This document shows positions 1 to 5,379 of a stretch of 7,662 nucleotides of DNA, one piece after another; within the stretch, counting starts at the first letter, position 1, and every line of letters starts with the position of its first letter. The stretch covers positions 1 through 7,662 of the forward strand of contig JAITBA010000097.1 of the NCBI GenBank assembly GCA_031283835.1. Direction: 5' to 3'. The notes under the pieces are model-generated. The model ran no database searches. It was not told the origin of the DNA and saw only the letters and a list, made by a program, of their open reading frames with translations. The DNA comes from Oscillospiraceae bacterium (lineage in GTDB: Bacteria; Bacillota; Clostridia; Oscillospirales; Acutalibacteraceae). Position numbers and translations under genes: made by a program.

Positions 1-21
1 GTGTGCTCACCGCAGGTGTGA
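1..21 (+). CDS. possible C-terminal end of an upstream gene (partial)
   Basis: The first frame is open from the window edge to a TGA at 19-21 and gives only six residues (VCSPQV). It could be the tail of an upstream gene in the same operon, since the next gene starts about 30 bp later on the same strand. Six residues are too few to identify a family. A Sua5/TsaC-type gene would fit the context, but that is a guess from gene order and not from sequence. Confidence 0.2.
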   Translation: MCSPQV

Positions 22-40
22 GGGCCGCAGGTGTGAGGAG
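11..40 (+). repeat. 15-bp tandem duplication before the phosphatase-RimI gene
   Basis: The 13-mer CGCAGGTGTGAGG occurs at 11-23 and again at 26-38, giving a period of 15 bp. Each copy contains GTG-TGA in the frame of the downstream gene, so neither can start it. The second copy runs directly into the purine-rich ribosome binding site. Confidence 0.8.
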
Positions 41-44
41 GGGG
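36..44 (+). promoter_or_regulatory. ribosome binding site pointing to an ATC start
   Basis: A strong purine-rich Shine-Dalgarno stretch (AGGAGGGGG) ends 7 nt before an ATC at 52-54. That ATC sits exactly where the initiator Met of the low-molecular-weight phosphatase fold (M-R-I-L-F-V-C) belongs. No ATG, GTG or TTG lies in this frame between the TGA at 34-36 and the GTG at 109, which is beyond the catalytic loop. The site therefore supports a start at 52. Confidence 0.55.
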
Positions 45-51
45 ATACGGC

Positions 52-909
52 ATCAGAATTTTATTTGTTTGCACAGGCAACACCTGCCGCAGCCCTTTTG
101 CGGCGGCGGTGTTTGCAAAAAGATACCCGGCGCACACGGCGCACAGCGCGGGGCTTTCCGCGGCGCAGGGCAACCCTGCCAGCGGCGCAATGCAAATTTT
201 GGCACCCATTTTTGGGGTCGATCTTTCGGCGCACGCAAGCAGGCAACTGACGCCCGCGCTGGTGGAAGAAAGCGACCGGGTGGTTTGCCTTGCGGCGGCA
301 CATGCCCGGCAGTTGGCGCCTTTTGTGCCATGGAAAAAATTGCGGGTGCTGGGCGGCGGCATTGCCGACCCCTTCGGGGGTTCGTTGACGGAATACCGCG
401 CATGTACCGGGCAGATTGTGCAAGCCATGCCCGCGCTTTATGCCGGGCTAAAAAACCCTGCGCACATTTGCCAAACAGAAGACGCGCATTTGCCGGCCAT
501 TGCCGCGTTGGAGCGGGAAGTTTTCCATCCGCCGTGCAGCGAAAGCACACTGCGCAAGAGGTTTTGCAACGAATCGCCCAATCACAAGACCTGTTTTCTT
601 TCGGCGCTGCTGGGCGGCGAACTTGTGGGGTTTATCAGCGTGGACGAGGTGGCCGGGGAAGCGTTTATCGACGACCTGGCGGTGTGGCCCGGGCATTGGC
701 GGCGGGGTATTGGCGGCGCGCTGCTAGCCCAGGCCGAAACCAACGCCCTGCTGCGGGGCAGCCAAAAAGTACACTTGGAAGTCCGCGAAAGCAATGCCTC
801 GGCCCGCGCGCTTTATCTTGCCAGGGGATATGCCGAAACGGGCCGCCGCAAGGGTTTTTATGAACAGCCGAAGGAAGACGCTATCTTAATGACATTGGAA
901 ATCCATTGA
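52..909 (+). CDS. low-molecular-weight (YwlE-like) protein phosphatase fused to RimI-type GNAT acetyltransferase
   Basis: A single open frame encodes two enzymes, 285 residues if started at the ATC at 52. Residues 1 to about 132 are a low-molecular-weight phosphatase. The P-loop CTGNTCRS spans residues 7-14 (nucleophile Cys7, Arg13), and the general-acid loop DPFGG has Asp106. Thr11 in the P-loop is the residue that in Bacillus YwlE gives phospho-arginine specificity, so protein-arginine phosphatase activity is plausible (inference). Residues from about 138 to 285 are a GNAT domain with the acetyl-CoA loop RRGIGGALL (from Arg217), the RimI-like strand LEVRESNA and the tail RRKGFY...EDAILM. 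RimI acetylates the N-terminus of ribosomal protein S18. The linker is only a few residues long. An in-frame ATG at 427 could give a separate 160-residue RimI but has no good ribosome binding site. The GTG at 109 would remove the P-loop and is not a credible start. The gene sits 2 bp before tsaD, in the position where tsaB-rimI-tsaD clusters usually have rimI. The two domain calls are firm; the start is unusual. Confidence 0.88.
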   Translation: MRILFVCTGNTCRSPFAAAVFAKRYPAHTAHSAGLSAAQGNPASGAMQILAPIFGVDLSAHASRQLTPALVEESDRVVCLAAAHARQLAPFVPWKKLRVLGGGIADPFGGSLTEYRACTGQIVQAMPALYAGLKNPAHICQTEDAHLPAIAALEREVFHPPCSESTLRKRFCNESPNHKTCFLSALLGGELVGFISVDEVAGEAFIDDLAVWPGHWRRGIGGALLAQAETNALLRGSQKVHLEVRESNASARALYLARGYAETGRRKGFYEQPKEDAILMTLEIH

Positions 910-911
910 TT

Positions 912-1919
912 ATGAACATTCTTGCCATCGAATCCTCCTGCGACGAAACCGCTGCCGCCGTGGTGGCAGACGGGCAGCACGCGTTGAGCAGCGTGGTGGC
1001 CAGCCAGATTGAAGCGCACAAGGTCTATGGCGGCGTGGTGCCCGAGATTGCCTCCCGTATGCATGTGGAAGCTGTTAGCGCCGTGGCGGCGCAGGCCTTG
1101 GAGCAAGCGGGGCAAACAATCGAAAGCATTGACGTCGTGGCCGTGACACATGCGCCGGGGTTGGTGGGCGCGCTATTGACGGGGGTCAATTTTGCCAAGG
1201 GGTTGGCCTTCGCGGCGCAAAAGCCGCTGGTTGCGGTGCATCATCTGCGCGGGCACATCGCGGCCAACTACCTCACCCACAAAGAACTCGCGCCGCCGTT
1301 TTTGTGCCTGGTTGTTTCGGGCGGGCACACCCACATTGTGGAGGTGCCGGATTATACGGTGTTCCGCGTGGTGGGCCGCACCCGCGACGACGCGGCGGGC
1401 GAAGCCCTCGACAAAACCGCGCGGGTGCTGGGGCTGCCCTACCCCGGGGGGGTGCACCTCGACAAACTGGCACAAGGAGGCGACCCGCGCGCGTTTCAGT
1501 TTCCACGGCCCAAAGTGGAGGGCGCGCCCTATGATTTCAGCTTTTCCGGGCTCAAAACCGCAGCGCTGAACCAGCTGCAAAAGCTGCGGCTTACCAGCGT
1601 TGAAGGCGCTGCGGCAAAGGACTTTGCCGCGTCCTTTCAGTTTGCTGTGGCCGATTATCTTTGCGAGCGCTTTTTGCGGGCGGCGCGCGATTTTGGTGCC
1701 CGACGCTTGGCGTTGGCCGGCGGCGTGAGCGCAAATTCTATGTTGCGGCACGAAATTGCGCAGCGCTGCGCCGCCGCGGGCGTGCAGTTGGTTCTGCCGG
1801 CACCGGCTTGGTGCGGCGACAACGCCGCCATGATTGGCGCACAGGCGTTCTATGAGTTTTTGGCGGGTCACGTGGCCGGGACGCGCTTGAACGCGTGCCC
1901 TTCCATGTCCATCGAATGA
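912..1919 (+). CDS. tsaD: tRNA N6-adenosine threonylcarbamoyltransferase TsaD
   Basis: This is the Kae1/Qri7/TsaD family ASKHA-fold enzyme (335 residues, normal length) that transfers threonylcarbamoyl from threonylcarbamoyl-AMP to A37 of ANN-decoding tRNAs. Visible motifs are the N-terminal IESSCDET, HAPGLVGALLTG, the metal-binding HxxxH (His111 and His115 in HHLRGH), VVSGGHTHI, the DDAAGEALDK segment, FSFSGLKTA, the AGGVSANS nucleotide loop and the metal ligand Asp303 in WCGDNAAMI. The HLRGH motif has Arg where many homologues have Glu or Ala, but both His ligands are kept. ATG at 912 is preferred over the in-frame TTG at 906 because it gives the standard MNILAIESS start. It lies 2 bp after the stop of the phosphatase-RimI gene and has only a weak ribosome binding site, which suggests translational coupling. 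The partners TsaB, TsaE and TsaC are not in the window. Confidence 0.97.
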   Translation: MNILAIESSCDETAAAVVADGQHALSSVVASQIEAHKVYGGVVPEIASRMHVEAVSAVAAQALEQAGQTIESIDVVAVTHAPGLVGALLTGVNFAKGLAFAAQKPLVAVHHLRGHIAANYLTHKELAPPFLCLVVSGGHTHIVEVPDYTVFRVVGRTRDDAAGEALDKTARVLGLPYPGGVHLDKLAQGGDPRAFQFPRPKVEGAPYDFSFSGLKTAALNQLQKLRLTSVEGAAAKDFAASFQFAVADYLCERFLRAARDFGARRLALAGGVSANSMLRHEIAQRCAAAGVQLVLPAPAWCGDNAAMIGAQAFYEFLAGHVAGTRLNACPSMSIE

Positions 1920-1929
1920 AAACGTCACC

Positions 1930-1940
1930 CTGTTATATCG
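1930..1940 (+). promoter_or_regulatory. possible extended -10 promoter for the CAP-protein gene
   Basis: The stretch TGTTATATC between tsaD and the CAP gene resembles an extended -10 element (TGnTATAAT, 4 of 6 in the core). No convincing -35 lies about 17 bp upstream. The site is about 30 bp before the ATG at 1972. This is a weak call. Confidence 0.22.
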
Positions 1941-1971
1941 AAGAATTTTTGTGAAAAGGGGTCTTTTTTGT

Positions 1972-2610
1972 ATGAAAAAACGCATTGTATCGTTGGTTTT
2001 GTGCGCCGTGCTGCTGACGGCGGCCCTTGTTTTGCCTGCAAGCGCGGCCACAAACACCACGGGCTTTGCCGCCGAGGTGCTGCGCTTGGTGAACGTGGAG
2101 CGCGCCGCCGCCGGGTTGCCTGCCGTGGCGGGCACCATCGCCACACTCCACAGCGCCGCCCAAAAACGCGCAAAAGAAGCCTCTGTTGTGTGGAGCCACA
2201 CCCGCCCCAATGGCAGCGACTGCTTCACGGTGTTGGAAGAGGTGGGTTTGGTGCAGATGACGCACTATATTGCGTGCGGCGAAAACCTCGCTTATGGGCA
2301 GGCAAGCCCCGCCCAGGTAGTGAAAGGCTGGATGCTTTCGGCTGATCATCGCAAAAACATTCTGGGCGATTACACCCATTTGGGCGTGGGGGTCTTTGAG
2401 AAAAATGACACGCTCTATTGGGCGCAAATGTTTATTAAAGAGCCGCCAACAAGCACTGGCGGCCGCGCAAACACCGGCGAGAACCCCGGCACAGACGCAA
2501 ACGCCGGCGCGGCGGAACCCAATGCGCCGTTTTGGGCTTCTTGGCCCCCGATTGCGCAGTGGGCGCTCAAGTGGCTGCTGCTGGGCTGGCTGTGGCAGCG
2601 CTGGGCATAA
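1972..2610 (+). CDS. secreted CAP/SCP-domain (YkwD-like) protein with Trp-rich C-terminal tail
   Basis: A 212-residue exported protein. Residues 1-25 form a signal peptide: MKKR, then a hydrophobic core, ending in PASA before ATN, a signal peptidase I-like site. Residues from about 30 to 155 are a CAP domain: LRLVNVERAAAGLPAV helix, LHSAAQKRA, SHTRPNG, GENLAYG and GWMLSADHRKNILGDYTHLGVGV. The His/Glu/His set of the CAP pocket is present. A Gly/Thr/Asn/Pro-rich linker follows. The last 28 residues (185-212) contain seven Trp and many Leu and look like a membrane-associating or anchoring segment. Bacterial CAP proteins are found in cell-envelope and spore contexts, but their biochemical role is mostly unsettled, so no reaction is assigned. 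ATG at 1972 is chosen over the in-frame GTG at 1951 because AAAAGGGG at 1954-1961 is correctly placed and the signal peptide then starts with MKKR. Confidence 0.9.
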   Translation: MKKRIVSLVLCAVLLTAALVLPASAATNTTGFAAEVLRLVNVERAAAGLPAVAGTIATLHSAAQKRAKEASVVWSHTRPNGSDCFTVLEEVGLVQMTHYIACGENLAYGQASPAQVVKGWMLSADHRKNILGDYTHLGVGVFEKNDTLYWAQMFIKEPPTSTGGRANTGENPGTDANAGAAEPNAPFWASWPPIAQWALKWLLLGWLWQRWA

Positions 2611-2658
2611 TTTTCTATCACAAAAAACACACAAATACTACAATAGCAAGGGTCAAAT

Positions 2659-3927
2659 ATGTTTGTTGATACCGCAAAAATCCATCTGAGCGCCGGGGCG
2701 GGAGGCGACGGGTGCGTCGCTTTTCACCGCGAAAAATATGTGGCTTCGGGCGGCCCTTCGGGCGGTGATGGGGGCCGGGGCGGCAGCGTCTTTTTGCTGG
2801 CCGACGACCAGCTTTCTACCCTGTCCGATTTCCGCTACAAGCGCAAATACTATGCGCAAAGCGGCGGCAAGGGCGAGGCGGGGCGGCGCAGCGGCAAAAA
2901 AGGCGAAGATCTCACGTTGCGGGTACCGCGCGGCACACTCGTAAAAAATGCCGAAACCGGCCGCCTGCTAGCCGATGTTTCGGGCGATGCGCCGATTTGC
3001 ATTGCGCAGGGGGGGCGCGGCGGTTGGGGCAACAGCCACTTTGCCACCCCCACGCGGCAGGCGCCCCGTTTCGCCAAGCCCGGCATCCCCGGCGAGGCGC
3101 TGGAGGTTACGCTGGAGCTCAAACTTCTGGCGGACGTGGGCCTGTTGGGCTTCCCCAATGTGGGCAAGAGCAGTTTTCTTTCGGTGGTGAGCCAGGCCAA
3201 ACCCATTGTGGGCGATTATCACTTTACGACCATCACTCCTGTGTTGGGCGTTGTCACGCTAGATCCCGAAACGTCGTTTGTGATAGCGGACATCCCCGGC
3301 CTGATTGAAGGCGCCAGTGAGGGCGTGGGTTTGGGCCACGACTTTTTGCGCCATGTGGAGCGTTGCCGCATGCTGGTGCATATTCTTGACGCGGCGGGCA
3401 GCGAGGGCCGCGACCCACTGGATGATTTTGCGATGATCAATCGTGAGCTGGCAAAATATCTGCCCAACCTGGTTGAGCGCCCGCAAATTGTGGCCGCCAA
3501 CAAAATCGACCTGGCAACGCCGGAGCAGCTGGCACGTCTGCGCGCGTATTTCACCGGCGCGGGCTATGTATATCATGAAATTTGCGCGCCAATTCACGAG
3601 GGCACACAACCGTTGATTCTTGCTGTGCAAAAGCTGTTGCGCACGCTGCCGCCGGTGCTTCGTTATGAGCCGGACCCGGTGCCGGTGGAGGAAAAGCCAA
3701 AAGAAGGGGAGCACTTTGAGGTGACGGTGGAAGAGGGGGTCTATTGCGTCGAAGCCCCGTGGCTGCTGCGCATTTTGCAGCACAGCGACATTGACGACTA
3801 CGAGTCTTTGCAATACTTTCAGCGCGTGCTGCTCTCCAGCGGCATTCTCGACGCCCTTGAGGCGCAAGGAATTCAGGAAGGCGACACGGTTTCCATCTAT
3901 GATTTTGAATTTGACTATGTGCGATAA
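2659..3927 (+). CDS. obg: Obg-family GTPase (ribosome assembly / stress GTPase)
   Basis: A full-length Obg of 422 residues, with all three domains. Residues 1 to about 158 are the glycine-rich OBG fold (AGAGGDGCVAFHREKYV, GGPSGGDGGRGGSV). The GTPase domain follows, with the P-loop GFPNVGKSS at residues 164-172, switch II DIPGLIEGA and G4 NKID. The G5 region reads ICAPIHEG in place of the more usual SA motif. The C-terminal OCT domain covers about residues 350-422 (VTVEEGVYCVEAPWLLRIL through GDTVSIYDFEFDYV). Obg binds the 50S subunit during late assembly and responds to GTP/(p)ppGpp, and it is cytoplasmic. The start is supported by AAGGG at 2648-2652 ahead of the ATG. mrnC follows closely on the same strand, giving a ribosome-maturation pair. 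Confidence 0.97.
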   Translation: MFVDTAKIHLSAGAGGDGCVAFHREKYVASGGPSGGDGGRGGSVFLLADDQLSTLSDFRYKRKYYAQSGGKGEAGRRSGKKGEDLTLRVPRGTLVKNAETGRLLADVSGDAPICIAQGGRGGWGNSHFATPTRQAPRFAKPGIPGEALEVTLELKLLADVGLLGFPNVGKSSFLSVVSQAKPIVGDYHFTTITPVLGVVTLDPETSFVIADIPGLIEGASEGVGLGHDFLRHVERCRMLVHILDAAGSEGRDPLDDFAMINRELAKYLPNLVERPQIVAANKIDLATPEQLARLRAYFTGAGYVYHEICAPIHEGTQPLILAVQKLLRTLPPVLRYEPDPVPVEEKPKEGEHFEVTVEEGVYCVEAPWLLRILQHSDIDDYESLQYFQRVLLSSGILDALEAQGIQEGDTVSIYDFEFDYVR

Positions 3928-3946
3928 TAAACAAGAAGGTTTTGGC

Positions 3947-4309
3947 ATGCAGACTTATTCGCCGCTTTCGCTGGCCTTTTTGGGCGACAGCGTCTATGAT
4001 TTGCTTGCCCGCGAAACGCTGCTGCGCGAAGCGAACCGCCCGGCTCGCAAGCTGCACGCCGAAAGCACGCGGCGGGTGAACGCGCGGGAGCAGGCATGTG
4101 CCGCGCAAAAAATCGCTCCCTTGCTTTCGTCAGAAGAAGCCGCCGTGTTGCGCCGAGGCCAAAACGCCAAGCCGAGGCATGCGCCCGGGAGCTGCACCCG
4201 GGAAGAATATGCCCTGGCCACCGGGCTGGAAGCGCTGTTTGGCTGGCTGTGGCTGGCTGGCCACTTTGCGCGCGCCCGGGAATTGTTTATGCTCGTGTGG
4301 AACGCATAG
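3947..4309 (+). CDS. mrnC: Mini-ribonuclease III
   Basis: A 120-residue protein with only the RNase III catalytic domain and no double-stranded RNA-binding domain, as in Bacillus MrnC, which matures 23S rRNA ends. Motifs are YSPLSLAFLGDSVYDLLARE, which carries the catalytic Asp signature, LHAESTRRVNAREQA, RRGQNAK, and the second acidic motif TGLEALFGWLWLAG with its Glu. ATG at 3947 is preferred because AAGAAGG at 3933-3939 lies 7 nt ahead. An in-frame ATG at 3917 would overlap the end of obg and add MCDNKQEGFG, which family members do not need. It is 19 bp downstream of obg and probably cotranscribed. The stop is only 5 bp from the end of the convergent minus-strand zinc-ribbon ORF, with no terminator between them. 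Confidence 0.93.
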   Translation: MQTYSPLSLAFLGDSVYDLLARETLLREANRPARKLHAESTRRVNAREQACAAQKIAPLLSSEEAAVLRRGQNAKPRHAPGSCTREEYALATGLEALFGWLWLAGHFARARELFMLVWNA

Positions 4310-4314
4310 CCGGT

Positions 4315-4587
4315 CTATTTCAATCCACGACCTACCAAATCCTTGATGCGGCTTGTCCCGGAGCGATACAGAGGGCAGTTCAGTGCACAGACTTTGACAG
4401 ACATTATCAAGGAGGCACTCAGTGCGGCAAAGCGCAAATGGGCGGAAAAGCCGGATTTTGCGCGGGCCTTGGCGCGTGCATCCGCTGCGCGGTGGCGGGA
4501 TTCGCGGCAGGTTGGGCAGTACCAAGCGCGGGGGCCGCCCCGAAACGACTCCCCGCAGGCCTGGCATTTGCGATCGTAAATGCTCAT
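4315..4587 (-). CDS. small zinc-ribbon protein of mobile elements, divergent C-terminus
   Basis: A 90-residue ORF. The first ~45 residues are convincing: MSIYDRKCQACGESFRGGPR, then AWYCPTCRESR, with CxxC pairs at Cys8/Cys11 and Cys24/Cys27 that form a zinc ribbon, then a basic Ala/Arg/Lys stretch. From memory, proteins with this MSIYDR...FRGGPRAWYCPxCR start occur in accessory regions of Clostridia elements; function is not established. The last ~45 residues look unlike the family, with no second clean CxxC pair, and may come from a junction with other DNA. The ATG overlaps the stop of the upstream ORF by 4 bp (ATGA), so the two form one translationally coupled unit. Confidence 0.62.
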   Translation of the reverse strand: MSIYDRKCQACGESFRGGPRAWYCPTCRESRHRAADARAKARAKSGFSAHLRFAALSASLIMSVKVCALNCPLYRSGTSRIKDLVGRGLK

Positions 4588-4781
4588 GTGTCGCTATTTT
4601 CGTCTAGATATTTGGCAAGCAGGTTGCGGATAAGCTCGCTTAAGTTGCCGTCATATGCCTTGATTTTGTCGTGTAAGGGGTCGTCGTATCGGACGAGTGT
4701 GCAAAATGTTGCATATGTTTTCTTCCTGTAACGGCTCAGTGCCGTGCCGGGGAGTTTTTCCTTTTGGATGTTGTTTTCCAT
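4584..4781 (-). CDS. 65-residue ribbon-helix-helix-like accessory protein
   Basis: A small basic protein starting MENNIQKEKLP. The segment TYATFCTLVRYDDPLHDKIKAY followed by NLSELIRNLLAKYLDE looks like one beta strand and two helices, the plan of small ribbon-helix-helix DNA-binding proteins found on plasmids and integrative elements. That assignment rests on pattern only. The start is well supported: an AGGAG (plus-strand CTCCT at 4788-4792) lies 6 nt ahead of the ATG. It is the first gene of a two-gene minus-strand unit with the zinc-ribbon gene. It might regulate the element or aid the relaxase. Confidence 0.6.
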   Translation of the reverse strand: MENNIQKEKLPGTALSRYRKKTYATFCTLVRYDDPLHDKIKAYDGNLSELIRNLLAKYLDENSDT

Positions 4782-4811
4782 TTTTTGCTCCTACTTTCTT
4801 AATTTTTATCA

Positions 4812-4840
4812 GTTGTAGCGCGGAGGCTTTGCGGTGCCAA
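4812..4840 (-). promoter_or_regulatory. candidate promoter for the minus-strand accessory pair
   Basis: Read on the minus strand, TTGGCA (plus 4835-4840) is a 5/6 match to a -35 box. It is followed after exactly 17 bp by TACAAC (plus 4812-4817), a 4/6 match to a -10 box. The -10 lies about 30 bp before the ATG at 4781. The spacing is right but the -10 is weak. Confidence 0.35.
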
Positions 4841-4911
4841 AAGCTACAGAAGACGCTGCGCCGGAAGCGGGGGACTACGACGAATACACCGCCGAGGATG
4901 AGACGGAATAA
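4834..4911 (+). pseudogene. short acidic ORF, possible C-terminal remnant
   Basis: This frame gives 25 residues (VPKATEDAAPEAGDYDEYTA, then EDETE) rich in Glu and Asp, ending in TAA. A TAG lies six codons upstream. GCGGAGG is placed like a ribosome binding site 7 nt before the GTG. The composition resembles the acidic tail of a larger protein whose body is missing, so a truncated gene end is as likely as a real micro-ORF. I do not recognise the family. Confidence 0.25.
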
Positions 4912-4959
4912 ACACGCGACAAAACCGCACAAGACCTTTCCGCGCGTACGAACCAAAGA

Positions 4960-5004
4960 AAAAGCTCTCTGCTTTGTTGAACTCCAACGAAACAGAGGGC
5001 TTTT
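4960..5004. terminator. strong bidirectional terminator-like hairpin
   Basis: Arms 4960-4979 and 4985-5004 pair over 20 positions with one C-A mismatch and two G-U wobbles, around the 5-nt loop AACTC. The outer four pairs are A-T, so either RNA strand ends in a U run (TTTTC on plus, TTTTTC on minus). On the minus strand it lies about 80 nt after the tRNA 3' end and would terminate the tRNA transcript. On the plus strand it would stop transcription leaving the acidic ORF. Confidence 0.7.
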
Positions 5005-5086
5005 CTTGCGTTATCACTCGTCATTGTGACGAATCCTAAACACAAATACATTGCGCACAACGAAAAAAGTTCGGCTGTGCGCGGTG

Positions 5087-5162
5087 TGGTGGACCTGAAG
5101 GGATTCGAACCCACGACCTCTCGGATGCGAACCGAACGCTCTCCCAGCTGAGCTACAGGCCC
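5087..5162 (-). tRNA. tRNA-Ala (anticodon CGC), CCA encoded
   Basis: The reverse complement folds as a 76-nt tRNA. The acceptor arm GGGCCTG/CAGGTCC carries the G3-U70 wobble pair that is the AlaRS identity element, followed by A73 and an encoded CCA (plus-strand TGG at 5087-5089). The D arm is GCTC...GAGC. The anticodon stem TTCGG/CCGAG closes the loop TTCGCAT, giving anticodon CGC for GCG codons. The TTCGAAT T-loop is present. The T stem has three G-C pairs but a U50-U64 mismatch and a G49-U65 wobble. It reads GCG, a codon used often by the GC-rich genes to its left. Confidence 0.96.
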
Positions 5163-5178
5163 ATCTGCAACACAATAT

Positions 5179-5207
5179 ATTATAGCCGAGATTGGGCGAT
5201 TTGTCAA
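5179..5207 (-). promoter_or_regulatory. perfect consensus sigma-70/sigma-A promoter of the tRNA-Ala gene
   Basis: On the minus strand TTGACA (plus 5202-5207) and TATAAT (plus 5179-5184) are both exact consensus hexamers separated by exactly 17 bp. Transcription should begin around 5172, about 10 nt before the tRNA 5' end at 5162. Confidence 0.88.
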
Positions 5208-5211
5208 GCGG

Positions 5212-5229
5212 TTTTTTCAAATTTTTTGA
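5212..5229 (-). promoter_or_regulatory. A-tract UP-element-like sequence upstream of the tRNA promoter
   Basis: Immediately upstream of the -35 box the minus strand reads AAAAAATTTGAAAAAA, two A tracts spaced about one helical turn apart. This is the arrangement of UP elements bound by the RNA polymerase alpha C-terminal domain at stable-RNA promoters. The assignment is by position and composition. Confidence 0.5.
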
Positions 5230-5304
5230 CCCTATTCACAGCGAGCTGAATCAATGGATGAACTCGCAGCAAAACATTCTTCCATAACAAGGCGTTTAGT
5301 CGGT

Positions 5305-5350
5305 AAAAACGTGAAAATTCCTTGAAAATACGGAAGGTTTTCGCGTTTTT
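5305..5350. other. large imperfect hairpin before the relaxase gene (terminator or part of oriT)
   Basis: Left arm 5305-5321 pairs with right arm 5332-5350 for 17 bp, with one G-U wobble, a 2-nt GG bulge at 5336-5337 and a 10-nt loop. The right arm ends in a T run (TTTTTTA), so it can act as a terminator on the plus strand. It lies about 30 bp before the relaxase start, where mobilizable elements of the MobV type commonly keep oriT hairpins. The sequence does not decide between the two roles. Confidence 0.5.
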
Positions 5351-5364
5351 TATTAACATAATAA
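5350..5364. repeat. AT-rich inverted repeat before the relaxase gene
   Basis: TTATTA and TAATAA form a perfect 6-bp inverted repeat around ACA, overlapping the end of the larger hairpin. It lies 15 bp before the likely relaxase start at 5380 and could be part of an oriT or an operator. There is no other gene signal here. Confidence 0.4.
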
Positions 5365-5379
5365 TACTTACGTGTGATA

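Noticed and set aside
3..863. Plus-strand 286-residue ORF in another frame over the phosphatase-RimI gene
   Set aside because: The composition is Arg/Gly/Cys-rich with no motifs, while the frame from 52 to 909 contains two complete conserved domains.
1878..1902. Stem-loop around ACGCG...CGCGT near the end of tsaD
   Set aside because: It lies inside the coding sequence, has a bulge and no T run after it, so it is not a credible terminator.
1173..2228. Long minus-strand ORF (351 residues) across tsaD and the CAP gene
   Set aside because: It is rich in Arg, His and Gln with no domain pattern, and lies antisense to two well-supported genes. It is a product of high GC.
3259..3948. Minus-strand 229-residue ORF opposite obg
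   Set aside because: It is antisense to the obg GTPase and OCT domains and has no family pattern or ribosome binding site.
4318..4330. ATTTCAATCCACG-like stretch resembling the end of a type I-C CRISPR repeat (minus strand CGTGGATTGAAAT)
   Set aside because: Only one partial copy, with no spacers, second repeat or cas genes. Chance similarity is likely.
4875..5207. Minus-strand ORF containing VAQLGERSVRIREVVGSNPF
   Set aside because: This is the well-known translation of a tRNA gene and not a protein; the tRNA-Ala explains it.
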